Below, piece after piece: positions 10,045 to 22,692 of a stretch of DNA of 64,000 nucleotides. The notes under the pieces were generated by a model. It saw only the letters and a program-made list of their open reading frames with translations, had not been told where the DNA came from and made no database searches. Every line of letters starts with the position of its first letter. Positions within the stretch are counted from its first letter, which is position 1. The DNA comes from Rhynochetos jubatus (taxonomy: Eukaryota > Chordata > Aves > Eurypygiformes > Rhynochetidae). The stretch lies in the NCBI GenBank assembly GCA_027574665.1, contig CM050655.1, forward strand, positions 11,775,170 to 11,839,169, written 5' to 3'. The translations under genes were made by a program, and so were the position numbers.

Positions 10045-12245
10045 TGGACTCTCCTACTCACAAATTACATAATGCATACGCTGTAGAATTACTGATATGC
10101 ACAACCTTTCCAACAACAGCCAAAACACTTCTCAGAGTGTCAGAGGTTTGTTGATAGCATCAAATATATGGGTATATGGGCAATTTCCAGGGCAAAAGGA
10201 ATAAACACTTGAAGGTACAATGGTTTATGAGGAGCAAGAAGAAAGCACAGAGTTGGGGAAAGCCAACTTCAGCTATTGGCTATTAAGCTGCCAGTCTACA
10301 TCCTCCTGCTACAGGGATGTACTGGAAAAACACACAGGCTGTGAATTCCTCAAAACAGATAACCCAGCAGGGTACCACAGGAACATTAGTAAAGCAGATC
10401 TTTCTACAGCACAAGCAGCCAGCCTGTAATAGCTTTCCAGAGCATACTGGGGGGCAGGTACAACTGACTCGCACCTCCTTTTCTTGCCACTGCCCAGGAG
10501 AACAGCATGCCCATGCAGAACAAGCTCAGGCTCCTCTAGGGTATGGCATCCTGAGCTGTCAGTAAGGTCCTTGAATAACTCTTCTTACTCTTTGCTCGAG
10601 CAGTTTTCCCAACTCAGTGGCTGCTCTGGGTGGTTCAGAGGAGAAGGACGAATGTCCTAACCTGTGCCATAATTGGTGACAGAGGGCAGAAACCCTGCCA
10701 CTAGCCTTCCAGGTTACAGTGATGGTCAGAACTGGGAGACACATTTACCAGTTAGCGCAGAAAAGAGAAGTAGTAAATTCCTTCTTACGCTATCCTGCAG
10801 TACTCTATTCTCACAAGTAACGAGAGAGAGGGACATTGAGGAAAGCCTATTTACCCTCATTTTTCTGGAAAGATAGACAACTACCAGCAGTAATCCCAAC
10901 CTCAAAGGCCTTTGGAGCACTCCAATACCACAAACAGCTCAGGTTCACGGGACTGTGGGGACATATGTTGAGATGTTTCATGAATCTATGTACAATTTCC
11001 TAATAACCTATATGATGCTTTTTCTGATTTAGTAATATTGTACATTTTTAATTTTAACAGACTCGTTCAAAACAGAAAACTAAAGTATCTGCAGCTTCTC
11101 ATCTAACTGAAAGTAACAGAAATCCCATGCAGTATTCTATGTTGTAAATTAATGTGAAACAGAAATGAAACAAAAAAACTCCAAAAACTTTTGTGAAAAG
11201 AAGTTTCCTCTTTTCTGGTCTTTAATTTTAAAAGACACTGAAAAAAACCATAATTATTGCCCAACTGTTTAAAATGTGCATCATCATCTGAAAAAATTCT
11301 CTGTGCTATACTCAGTTCCATTTGACACAACGGAAGTGCATAGGAAAAGAGACCTCATTAAATGCACCCCTTGGTTTAGGCAGATGGGTGAGTGCTTAAT
11401 ACCATTTTAGTCCCGATCTCACTTGTTCCTGCAGAACAGATGCAATATGTAATTTACCATAGATGATGACATTTGAGATAACGCAAAATATCACTGATAA
11501 GATGAAATTATATCAAGCTAGATACAGCCATCTGCCATGATTTCAAGGATTCACCTGACAGTCACTCTTCTCATGATTTGATCTTCAGGATACAGAGGAT
11601 TCTGAACATACACATTTGAAAGTGTGTATTAAAAACCATATTTCTCAGAGATGCACAGATGTATTTTGTTCTGTTTTTGGAAGAGAGCTGTAGGCATTTA
11701 TACAAGTCTAGACACTTAGAGAAGCTGGAAATCTGCCTTTTGTGGTAAAGGAGATCTACCATGCTGTTATAACTCGTACTAGAATAGTGTCTGGATGACC
11801 AAAGAAAGAGATAGTAACACTACCAACTTAATCTACCCCAGTCAACCAAAAGAGGGTCTGACAGGCATTTCTCTTGGCCTAAGACTGCACTTACAGCAAT
11901 AATCCTCAAAATAACAAAGAAGTTTTAAACTGAAAGGTAGTTTTATTTAGCAAGAAATATAATAGATAACTTTTTTAAAAGAACAGCAAACCCTTAAACA
12001 TCAGTCAGTGAGATGGTAAAAGATTAAAAGGAAATGATCTCCTCCCCAACAACTGCATCCTTACAAGGCAGAATCTTCTTCTTCCTCCCTGGACTTTTTG
12101 CATGGGTGTCAAAGTCCACACAGTTTCCTGATTCTCTTTCTTCCCATCCCTATTGTGAAACCTTAAAACAACATTAAAACAAAAGGGTGAAACAAAATAA
12201 GCATGAAAAAGAAATGCTATCCTGCATGGATAGGAAACAAGGTAG
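10045..12245. other. Unique DNA, slightly GC-richer at 10.4-10.75 kb
   Basis: The part at 10440-10750 is less AT-rich than its surroundings and contains overlapping frames on both strands (10317-10565 plus, 10559-10744 minus, 10673-10876 plus). None has a recognisable domain, and I cannot pair credible splice sites. No gene is called. Confidence 0.5.
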
Positions 12246-12388
12246 CTATTACCCTCATCTCACAATATTTCAGAGAGAGATGCAGACATTCAGAGTGACT
12301 TGCCCATCATTACAGAGAAAACCTATGACTGCTTGAAAACCTGACCCCACCTCTGCTGGTCCAGCAGGCCTTATGCTTTAGCAAAGAG
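12246..12388 (-). repeat. MIR / CORE-SINE, long copy
   Basis: A good reverse-complement match to MIR running through core and tRNA-related part. Blocks in order: ATTACCCTCATCTCACAATA, a worn GAGGAAACTGAGG equivalent, CAGAGTGACTTGCCCATCAT, TTACAGAGAAAACC, then CCACCTCTGCTGGTCCAGC and CCTTATGCTTTAGCA. This corresponds to about 140 bases of the roughly 260-base family. It is the best MIR in the window and, like all of them, non-coding. Confidence 0.75.
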
Positions 12389-15300
12389 CATCATTGCCTT
12401 GCTATATAGCAGGCTTCTGAAAAGGCCATCTGGCATCCTTTGTCCTTGCTATGGTTTTACTGTCAGTAGACAAAACAAGGAGGGCTACCACACTGCATCA
12501 AATGCCATTATCCAGAGCTTCTTAATATGCATCATACATGAATGTTCAATAGATGACCAATTCTACACATGGCATATTGTATTTTCCTCCATGACCACTG
12601 AAAACTCTTCACACAATAATAAGTGAGCCAGTCCTGAACAGAAATGGGCTCCTGCCTTGAACACCAAACTGACAGGAATCGCCCCGTGATGCAAAACTCT
12701 CAAACAGAAATATTTCACAAGAGCAAAAATAAATGTTTAAGTAGAGGAACGTGGATCTGCTGGTGGACAGACCAATCCTTTTTGCTCACTACATCCTCCT
12801 TTGCATTCAGCAACTTCCAGTGCAGCGGATTCACCAGACTGCCAGGACTGCAGCAAAGCCTACATCACCCATTCCCAATTTCACCAAAACAATTTCCAAT
12901 ACAGAAATATCAAATACATTTTTAAAGGATATATTATCAGTACTGAATGATCATGCCCAGTTTTCTGTATTTCTGCCTGTGCAAAGTAGTTGAAATATAG
13001 AACCTTACAAAATACACGAGAGTTTTGTATTTTCTCCTTATCAATGGTTAGAGGATGATGAAATTTCACATTTTCTAGTTACTTGTATATGGAGAAGGTA
13101 TCTGAGTCTAGGAGCTAGCAGACAAAAAGGGATAACAAGAAGCAATCCTGGAAAATAGTGCTAGCAACAAGTCAACTATGGTAAGAGGATTCCCCCCTCC
13201 GAGAAGGTAAAGGAATTACCAATTGGAATTACTCACCAAAAGGTGTAGAGGATTCCCAGTGAACTGAAGGCCTTTAAACTGAGAATTTACATTTCTTTAA
13301 AACCCTTCTTTAGTTTGCCCACTGAGCTCAATATGGAACCAGATGAAAAAAACCCCATTAATCTCTCTACTTAGTTCCTTGGAAACATACTTTTATGCTA
13401 TCTCAAAAGAAGTGTTCAGTGGTTATGAAATTATAAAGTGAGACTAATAGATTGTTAAGGTGCTCTGTCTGAAATGTGCTTATACTGTCAACAGAAATGA
13501 GTGCTTAAATGCATAATTTTGTCCCTCTGCTAAATTCCTTAGGTAAGTTCAGTGAAAACAGAGCTACTCTCCTGCAGCCACTATGCACACTGTCAGATTT
13601 AGGGGACGTGAAATGACACCAAGAGCTGCTAGCAGAAGCACCCCAGCCCATTTGTTCCTTCAAGAATGAAACAATCAATGTTTTTAAATAGAGCTTTAAC
13701 TTCTTCGTAGCTAATGAATATTTACACGGCTCAATTTTAATTTTGCATCAGCTCAGCACATGTTAAAACTGTTACATTCACAGACCTAAAATACAAAGCC
13801 ATCATAACCTATAACATGCATAGCAGTATCTCAACACTGACCTTCATTACAGAGAGCAAGCAAACACTGAATGACTCATTCCTTTATATGGGATCTCAGT
13901 TTCAGACCTGAAAATAATTAGAAACTTGTGTATATCCTATCAGTTTTACCCAACACAGTCTGTGATGTCAAGATGGCAGACATCGTTAAACATGATCCAG
14001 CCCCAAAATTCAGCAGTCTGAAATGTTTGCTTGTTGGTGCATGAAATGATTCTGCAGCACAGCCCATACCACCACACTCCAGATCACCACTAGCTTTTTG
14101 GTTCCTTCTTTGTACTTGCAATTTGGAGGTGGGGTGGAAATTATCTTTTGAAATATAGAGATAGGTAAGCTAAAGAAGACTAAAAGATTCCTACTGCTGA
14201 ATGTGCTGGCCCCATCATCCCTTAACTACCAGGACAATAAAGGTATAAAATATGTTACTCTGTGAATTTACCTTCACTTTACAGTTCTGATAATCTTTAG
14301 TGAGATTCAGAACAGAATGTTAGCCAGGAATTGTATTTTTTGATGAAATATTGTGCATCTGGGAATATCAGTGACTGAAACCTCTATAGAAACTCTACTG
14401 ATGATGCAGGAATTTCAATACTGTCACCACTTTTCCTGTTCCCTGACACTGGCAGTATGTCGCAGCACATAGATAAACTCCCAAATCCCACTTACATTCA
14501 GGTGTTCTGAAGGCTCTCTAACCTAGTTCCTTGCTAAACTGTTCCAAACTTGAGGGGAAGTAGAAATAAACTCCAGTCACTCGTGGCACACACTGCTATC
14601 TTCCATTCCACCTCGATGTGCCCTCTCATGGGCCTCAATACACTCAGATGGGTCAGATGTAACCCACTTTCCTGCTTTTAAATGTGATTATTCCATCAGC
14701 CCCTGAAATTCTGTTAAGTTCTGTTTTAACTTTTGAGAAGCCTAAATTGTGGAAAACGAGTAAACATTGAAAGATTAGGTAAATTTCTTTGCTAATATTT
14801 TTTGCTTATGAAATCTATCTGATTAGTGAGGCAGCAAGTTTTTCTTGAAATATCAGGAACCTAAAATGTTATTCATTTTTACATGGAAGCAATTTCAATG
14901 TAGAAATTATACAGATTCAGTGGTCTTTGCTATAGATAGATATTACTAAATAGATGCTATGATACTAAATGCTTCAAAACCTTCATCAAATGACCAAGAA
15001 AAACAAGAAAGTATAAATTTCCTGTTTGTTACAGCTGCAGTCACTCACTATCAGTTATTATTTAAATGCTGCATGAGTGCAGAAAAAGTCGGCCTACGTC
15101 TGACTTGTTTTTGAACCACTGGGCAGGGACTGTCTTGTACACAGCCATAATTCAAACACACAGCCCTCATTGATGAGTTTCAGCTCACAGAGAAGTTCCC
15201 ACTTTCACAGTACTTTCAGTACTTCAGTGCTTTCTCAAGCCTACAACACAAAGATGTCTTTCCATCATGCACAAGATCACTGCACTTTCTTTCATACCTT

Positions 15301-17642
15301 CCTTTTGTACTCCTAGAGTATCCAATACCAGCACTGTTTCATCACTTTGGAAAGGAGTCCTTTAAGAACTTATAAATGAGCACTTGAAGAATTCATGTAC
15401 TCATCTGCCCATTTAATTATATCTCCAAGCTAAAAAGGCTGCCTGTGTAGACATGCATTTTGCAATACAGTTATATAAATGTTTAAATAGCTGCTGCAGT
15501 TCAAAAATGCTTGCAACAATTTCAATCCATAGCTTTAGAGATGAACAGTTAGGAACAGCAACTTCGCACATTTTAGAATATTCTGGATAGTAAACAGGAT
15601 CTTTCACATAAGGTTTGTGTATGCAACTTGTATTTCAGTCTTCACTGAGTAAGAGAAGCATTTTAAAATGTCAGTTTCTAATTAAAAAGTAAAACGTACC
15701 TTTGTCTGTATTCAGTTCCTGGCAGATGTCACAAGATTAAGTGGACCAGGATAGTACTTCAGTTTCAAACAACTACAACATTTTTCCTTAGTGCTTTTCT
15801 TAAACATCTGCTATACAGCCTAGGGTAAGGGAAAGCATTTAAGGGTATGTCACAGTATCAAGCAAACTCAACACCAAGGCTTAAGACAAAATTGCCAAAT
15901 TTAAACATTTCTAGGCTTGGATAATGGGTTTAGTTCAGGACCTCTCTCTTCCAATTTTAAAATCTAAATTATAGTTTTCAAATGCCTAACTAGGGCAGTA
16001 TGCTGAAAGTTGCCTACATATGATCATTTTAAAATTAGAAGCACAGTATTGACTAGGAGTCTTATGGACTGGACAGAGGAAAGTTCTCAGTACCATCAGC
16101 ACTGACTAGCCTTAAAGGAAGTTCTTATTTGCTATTTAAGTTACAGTTGAAATAACTTCTGGAAGAGGTTGCTCATTATGTAGCACATGTTGTACAAACC
16201 ATTTTTCAAAGCCTCTGCTTTCAGGGATAGGGAGTCAATACTGACTATATACATCCACATTTACTTTATCCTTTGCGCCTTACCTTTACCACTAGGATTG
16301 CTACTTAAAACATGTGAAATTGGTCAGCAGTTTCCAAAACAAACTTGCAGAACTTGAGAGAAAAAAAGGCGGACTGCAGTTCAATTTTACACCATTCTTT
16401 CCCTTCCTGTGAGAATTATATTATACACAGCATACATGTAGTATAGCATGCATAAGACACTACCTTCTCTCATCTCCTCAGCCTTTGTTTGCAGGCTTCT
16501 CTGTCAGCAGGGACCAATCAGACTTCAATGCAGCAACATATTTTATACTGGCCAAAGGTCAGGTTTGCAGCTTCTTTCCTAAATCTTTCATGCATTGTTT
16601 TTCCTCACCTGTAGTTACTACTTCTGCCACTTTTTGGTCAAAATACATATTTTTAAACATTTTTGGTTTTTTTGAATAAGTTTTACATCCTGTATCTACA
16701 TGGCCATCTGTGCAATCCCACTCCCCTCAGGACTGCTTAGCCCAAGGCAGCACATAAGCCTGGATGAACAATACAGCTGCCTTTAGTACCAAGTCACAGG
16801 CAGAGCCAGAACAACCAGCATTCACCTCCACTGCTGAGAGAGAGTGGCAGAGCGTTTCAGACGCACAAAAAGAATTGCAGTGTGTAGAATAAACTTTCCC
16901 CAGCCAGCAATTTCCCCTCACCAAGGTCCCAGCTCAACAGCACAGGAGAGGAGTCAAGGCTACATCTCCACAGGACAGGCATCCCGGAGCTGACTCGATC
17001 TCAGCTGCAGCTCCTTGGCCCCTCACAAGAGATAAAGCAGAAACCTGCAGAGCAGCTAAGTCTCCCCAATGCACTGACAATCCCTGGTTAATGGACATAA
17101 GCAGTAGGGGAAACATGTTGTAGACACTAAAATCAGCTAATATGATTGTGACTACCTGCCAGAAACTGGCCTAACAAAGGACATGACACTGGAGCATAAT
17201 CACCTTTCACAGAACTAATGGCTGGCTTCCAGACCGAGCATCCATAGCACAGCTGCTTCTCACTTCACCAGCTTTTCTACAGGTGTTTCCACAAAAGCAT
17301 GCTGGGATTAGAATGAAACATTAGTGACCTTTCTTCCTATTGGATTTGCTATCATTACCTGCAAGTTAATCTGCTTTCAGTTCCAGTCTTCCTACACGTA
17401 CCTTTCTAGTACATGGCGCTATGAACTGTGGTTTCTGCACCAACAGCTGAATACACACATTTTGGGTTCCTTTCTGTCCTCAGGGTTGTGGTGTCATAAT
17501 TAAGTTCAGCATGAGGTGATAAGAAAATAGTTTCTGTGCAAGTAACCATGCATTTCCTAACTGAAAAAAGCTACAGGCACTCTAAATTAATTTCCTTATA
17601 TCTCTAAACAATGCAGATGTCAACTGTTTTGAATATCATATA
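12389..17642. other. Long unique stretch, no gene seen
   Basis: About 5.2 kb without a recognised repeat. The segment 13680-13760 (with GCTAATGAATATTTACACGG and TTTTAATTTTGCATCAGC) looks like a homeodomain/POU-rich conserved element but cannot be confirmed alone. The segment 16700-17120 is GC-richer. Its minus-strand frames (16727-16924, 16934-17116) match nothing I know. Confidence 0.5.
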
Positions 17643-17896
17643 GTGACTTGGGTTTGGCTGCGATAAAGTTAATTTTCCTCCTAGTAGCTGGTATAGTGCT
17701 GTGTTTTGGATTTAGTATGAGAATAATGTGATAAAACAGCGACGTTTTGGTTGGTGACAAGCAGTGACTAAGTGAAGGACTTTTCAGTTTCCCATGCTCT
17801 TCCAGCAAGGAGATGCACAAGAAGCTGGGAGGGGACACAGCCAGGACAGCTGACCCAAACTGGCCAAAGAGACATACCATGTGACATCGTGCTCAG

Positions 17897-17903
17897 TATA
17901 TAA
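17897..17903 (+). promoter_or_regulatory. LTR TATA box
   Basis: TATATAA inside solo LTR 1, in the conserved context GTGCTCAGTATATAAG that is shared with the second LTR. In an active LTR this would set the U3/R boundary about 25-30 bases downstream. Whether it still drives transcription is unknown. Confidence 0.7.
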
Positions 17904-18049
17904 GTAAGGGAGAATTGCCCAGGGGGCTGTTGCTCAGGAGCTGGCTGGACATCAGTCAGTGGGTGGTGAGCAATTGTGTTGTGTAGCACTTGTGTTGTAC
18001 ATTCTTTTGTCATTATTATTATTATTATTTTCTCTTCCCTTGCTGTCCT

Positions 18050-18055
18050 ATTAAA
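18050..18055 (+). terminator. LTR polyadenylation signal ATTAAA
   Basis: ATTAAA in the context GTCCTATTAAACTGTC, 147 bases after the TATA box. This is the expected position for the R-region poly(A) signal of this LTR. The second LTR in the window has lost it (AATTGTTAAACTGC). Confidence 0.65.
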
Positions 18056-18205
18056 CTGTCTTTATCTCAACCCAGGAGTTTTAACTTTTTTTTTTTTTTT
18101 TTCATTCTCCTCCCCATCCCACTGTGGTGGGGAGGGAAGAGGAGAAGGAAGAGTGAGCAAGCAACTACGTGGTGCTTAGTTGCCGGCTGGAGTTAAACTA
18201 TGACA

Positions 18206-21200
18206 AGTAGCTGACTGCATGTTGCCTGGATAAGATCTTTTTTTCTTCCTTTCCAAAAAGCGAGTGTTACATGTTTCTGCTGCCTCTGCTTTGGTAACAT
18301 ACTGGATGAATCTCAAACACAGCTAAGTAGGCATTTCACTAAAATGCACCCTGGCTTATTCTGATCCCAAGACTTCCAATAGTAATGGAAAGTTTCAAAC
18401 TAATATCAAATTACCATAGTAATTGAAAAACAAAACTATTGCCCCAACTTATTCCAAGTACAGAAGATACATTTGTAGGACAACTGTAGTTCTCTAATAC
18501 CGGGCAGATGAGTTATGGGATCAGTAGCATCGTGGAAGGCAGAAGAGACTCACTGCTGGGAATTATTTGACAAGGCCTCCAGCTGTTGCATTTCATGGGC
18601 TACAGTAAGTCCTGCAATGCTGGTTGCTGTATTTGCAATACATTGCAATAATATTACTGTATTTTCTACTCTCCCCTGGAGCCTGACCCTGTGTTTAGGC
18701 CAGGGTAACAAGCCAAAGAAACCCTGTACAGTTCTCTACATTTAAATGAAAAATTGCAGACAGATTTTACCAAACACAGCATTTCTCAGAGTGACAATGG
18801 ACCAGAACTTCATTATATTTCTGTGTTGGCGAGTGTTCTTCCATTTTTAAGGAACAAGGACAATTAGTCCTCCAAAAAGTGCTGCTCCTAGAGATGATGT
18901 AGGACATTTTGATGCTCTGGAAGATACCCGTGCACATTACAATGCAGCATTTCAACAAAGCACATAGTATTTAACAATCTGTGGAGAAATCAAACCAGGC
19001 ACCTTCCCTATCCATTTATCAAAGCATGTGTAATTCCCATTTCATGACAGATGAAGCAATAAATATTGAGGTAAAAATATCATCTGTATCCAGTGCATTT
19101 TAATAAATAAAATGTAAAAAAAATATTAGGGAAGGTATGTGGAGTTCTGACAACTTATTTTTCATTGTTGTTTTTCACCATTTCATTTCCTCAGCTGAAA
19201 CCTAAAGAGAGCCTAGGAGATCATAAACTTGCAGCAATAATTCAGACAGCCACAGTTCTAAGGAACATTTAATGACATGCTGCAGGAAAGCAAACCCTTG
19301 CCGTAATGACAGACACATGAAGACACATAGCTGGCTGGCCTCATTGCTTGAGCAGGGAGGAAGAGATCTGTGTTAAGGCTGGGTTGTTTCTTGCCTTAAA
19401 AGGCAGCAAGCCCAAGGGTGTTCAGCTCATGCACACAGTAAACAAATCCTCAAAGTGACAGACAAAAACTTGGTACCATTTTCAGAAAGCTACAGTTCTC
19501 AGAGACAGGCAGCTATAATATATATCGTGGTCAGCAAGAAAATTTTATGTACACATGTCCAACACAGCATCTCCATATTCATTCTGAACAAAAGGGCTGA
19601 CGGGTCAGACAGACTCTGTTACACTGAGACCTTTGAGCCCGTATCTACTTTTTCAGAGTCTCCCATCTATTTACAAGCATTTGGTCAAGTGTTCTACATT
19701 TTAAAGGGGATGAGGGTTAACTGCCAGTGAGAACAGAAAGACTGTGCAGCTACAAGAAGCATCAGTGGATCTATATACCAGCCTAAGGAAGTAGAAGTTA
19801 TAAAAGAAAAAAAAAAAAAAAGCTGTTCTGAGATGCATGCTTTTTGAAGAAATTGTGTCTGATCTAGTTTTACTTATTAGCAGTGAACAAAAAAGAGGGG
19901 CATTAATTTATGAACCCATGACCCCATCATCAATTATAACATAATCTATAAGCATTCATGGACAACCAAGTCTTCAGTCGTAATGTAGTTCATTTTATCC
20001 TGCACTCAAGGGCCTAATTTTGTTGGGACATAATTAAAGGCCCGTTGCAAATTCTGTCATAATGGCTGGCAATCTTTTCGGTGACACCAAAGGGCCATGG
20101 ATTTGTCCTTCAGTGAAAAAGTTTAAACTTTCTAAAAGAACACTGCCATTGTCCCCAGGAAATTCCAGGTGAGGAAATTCATGTTGCATAAATTCCCTCT
20201 CAGTCTCATCTGAGATCATTTCACAGGGAAGTGGCAGACAATAGCACATTTTCAATGAAGACAAGATTCCTGTTGCCTCTGCAAACTTCTAAGCAGAGAT
20301 GGTGTAAAGGGGGGAGGGAAGAGGTGAAAGAAGTAGATTTTGTTCTGATAGGGGAATCAGATACAGACAAAAAACAGTGTCACACTTCATCAGATGTGAA
20401 TGAAAACGACTGCTATCAGTAGACCAAGTGGCACAAATATCACAGAGGAAGTAAATACCTTGGCATATTTCTTTATCTTAAAGGTTACTTTGTACAACAT
20501 TATCAGAATTTCTTCCTATAAGCATAAGAAACAACAGTAGCAACAAAGGTTGCTACTTATACAAATTTCAAGAGCTTCGTAAGAAAGCATTTTGAAGAGG
20601 CACTGACTACCGAAATGAGATGCTCTCTTTTTAGATGGGTGATGTTAACTGCATTCCCTGATTAAACAAATCATTCTCCCTCCCACTAACCAGTAGAGAA
20701 ACTACTACTCAGGCGAGCAAAATCACACTGTTAAGGCAAGTAAAGACAACTTCCATTTGTTCAATTGTTCTCTAGGACAAGGTAGTGTTTCCCTCTACAA
20801 ATATCAAGGCAGTTCCTTTCACAAAATGTCTAAACATTTATCAGTTCAGAATTACAAGCCCAGTTATTTAAAGAAACACCCTGCACAAAAAAACCTGTTG
20901 CTAACAGACAGTGATCTAGCAGCTTGTAATTATCGTTCTTGTTAGACCTTCCCTCACCAGAGCGATGTTTCACTTGAAGGTCCTTCCCAATTAGAAGTGT
21001 TCATTAGAAAGGAGAAAACACATATTAATCCATAGATTTATTTAAAAAGCTATAACTGAACCACTTAATACTGTAAATCAGAAAGTAAAAATAGGGAATT
21101 GTTTTTGTTAATGATTGCTTCTATCAGAGATATTCAGAATAATTTCACAAAATTCCTAACCTATTTCTATTTTATACTGCTCAGAGTATGATTTTTTCAG

Positions 21201-22661
21201 TCATTTATGTTTACCCAAGCCCTCTTCTCCTTTCCTCAGGTTTTTTGGTGTTTTTTCCCTCATAACAAATAAATACTGAAGATGCTTACCTCTGCAGTTT
21301 TAATAGTTGTACGGGGGTGGACCATTTTGATACTACTTTGGGTTAAGCATGTTATACTAAAGTGCCTTCAATATCAGCAAGAAACTCCCTGCATGTCATT
21401 CTATCCTGCTCCCTGTTTCAGAAATTCTGGGTCATTCTGCCACTAAGCTCTGTCTGTTGGCTCAATCTTTCCTTAGGTTTCCCTTTCCTTGTGTGTTTGC
21501 CTCTGTTCGCCTTTTCTCCTCAATGCATCTCCTCCATCTGTCTAAAATTGCTCACATGCCCTAGAACTGTGACAACGTTAAACAGATGGATGGGACTTAA
21601 CACATCAGTTCCAAAAAAGTAGGCTCATCCTCCATTTTTGTGCCAGTCCTAATTCATCGATCTCCACACAGCATGCTCCTGCACTCAGGAGCAAAGCCTT
21701 GCTGCAGATACCCAGGGCGGGACAACAGATGTTTAGCACCAGACATCCACACACTGCAGATGGCATGGAAAAGATGCAGGCCCTACCTTGTGGCTCAAGA
21801 ACCAGGACTGGTAGACTGTATAGACTATGTACACATAACCTATAGTCATCTATCTATAATCTTCCTCTTTGTGTTTTGGATTTTCCCCTGCAATCTCTTC
21901 CAGAACAAATCCTGCAATTTTGGAATTAATTAATTTGATAAATAAAATAGTAATTATTAAAAAAAGACTGCTGGTTATCTTGGCCAGCTGTTAATTTCTT
22001 CTTAGCAAAAGAACCTTCTGCAATAGAGTGGAAAGCCATGTAACAGTGCACTAATACTAACCAGTTCTTTAATAAAAGTTGCTCTGAAATGCTGACATGC
22101 AGACTTAAGCTATATTTAGGGGTGATTAATCCAAATCATTTAGTCTCTTATGTTTACAGGTTTATAGTTTTTGTACCTTGCAAAATAATTCATATGGTAA
22201 TATTTTGTGATAAAACTGAAAAGAGAGAGACTGAAAAAGAAACATGAAGCCACCTCCTGTTGAGTACCAGAAATGTAAAGGTATAAGAAATTTAAATGTA
22301 TGTCTGTCCATCTTTCTCACTGCTCCACCAACAGTAGTGATTATCTTGTCTGTACAAAAACCAATTCAAACACCTGTAGCGTAGAGTGTTTTACCACACT
22401 GCTTTTTATTACTACTGGTCAGAGCGTGCTGCTCAGTAAAATGCTGATTCACGTATTGTTCTACAAAAAGACAGGGTGAGTACAGGGACCATTCTGCAAA
22501 CGTCAGAGACCGACTAGGACAGATGGTGAATAGGCCAGAGAAGTATTCAATTACTAACTTCGAAGAGAAGTCTTTTTCTAGTAGAGCATAAAAATTCCGG
22601 AGTCGTCACACATCTCTTACAAGGTGATGAGGCAGTGCTACAAAAAAGCTCTTCATAAAAA
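18206..22661. other. Unique DNA, no gene seen
   Basis: About 4.5 kb with no recognised repeat other than an A15 run at 19807-19821 and a G-rich patch at about 20308-20325. The frames at 18515-18745, 19455-19730, 20034-20264 and 21640-21933 show no known domain. The ACGGGGGTGG near 21310 is isolated. Confidence 0.5.
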
Positions 22662-22692
22662 CAAACACCAAACAAACAAACAAACAACCCAC
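22662..22692. repeat. (CAAA)n low-complexity tract
   Basis: About four perfect CAAA units (about 22671-22687) inside a slightly longer A/C-rich tract ending in ACCCAC. Confidence 0.85.

Larger units (their letters stand above)
17643..18205 (+). mobile_element. Solo LTR 1 of an avian endogenous retrovirus
   Basis: A single long terminal repeat, about 563 bases, in plus orientation. It runs from TGACTTGGGTTTGGCTGCGA to GGAGTTAAACTATGACA, ending in the CA expected of an LTR. Inside are a TATA box (TATATAA, 17897-17903), an ATT microsatellite (about 18013-18029), a polyadenylation signal ATTAAA (18050-18055) and a T17 run (18086-18102). I know this LTR family from neoavian genomes and would file it with ERVL-like elements. 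No gag, pol or env and no second LTR lie nearby, so it is a recombination remnant. The left edge is uncertain by a few bases, and a clear target-site duplication is not visible (left TATAG, right AGTAG). Confidence 0.85.

Noticed and set aside
17976-18196. Two overlapping frames in the LTR rich in I, Y and F
   Set aside because: They read the ATT microsatellite and T17 run of solo LTR 1.
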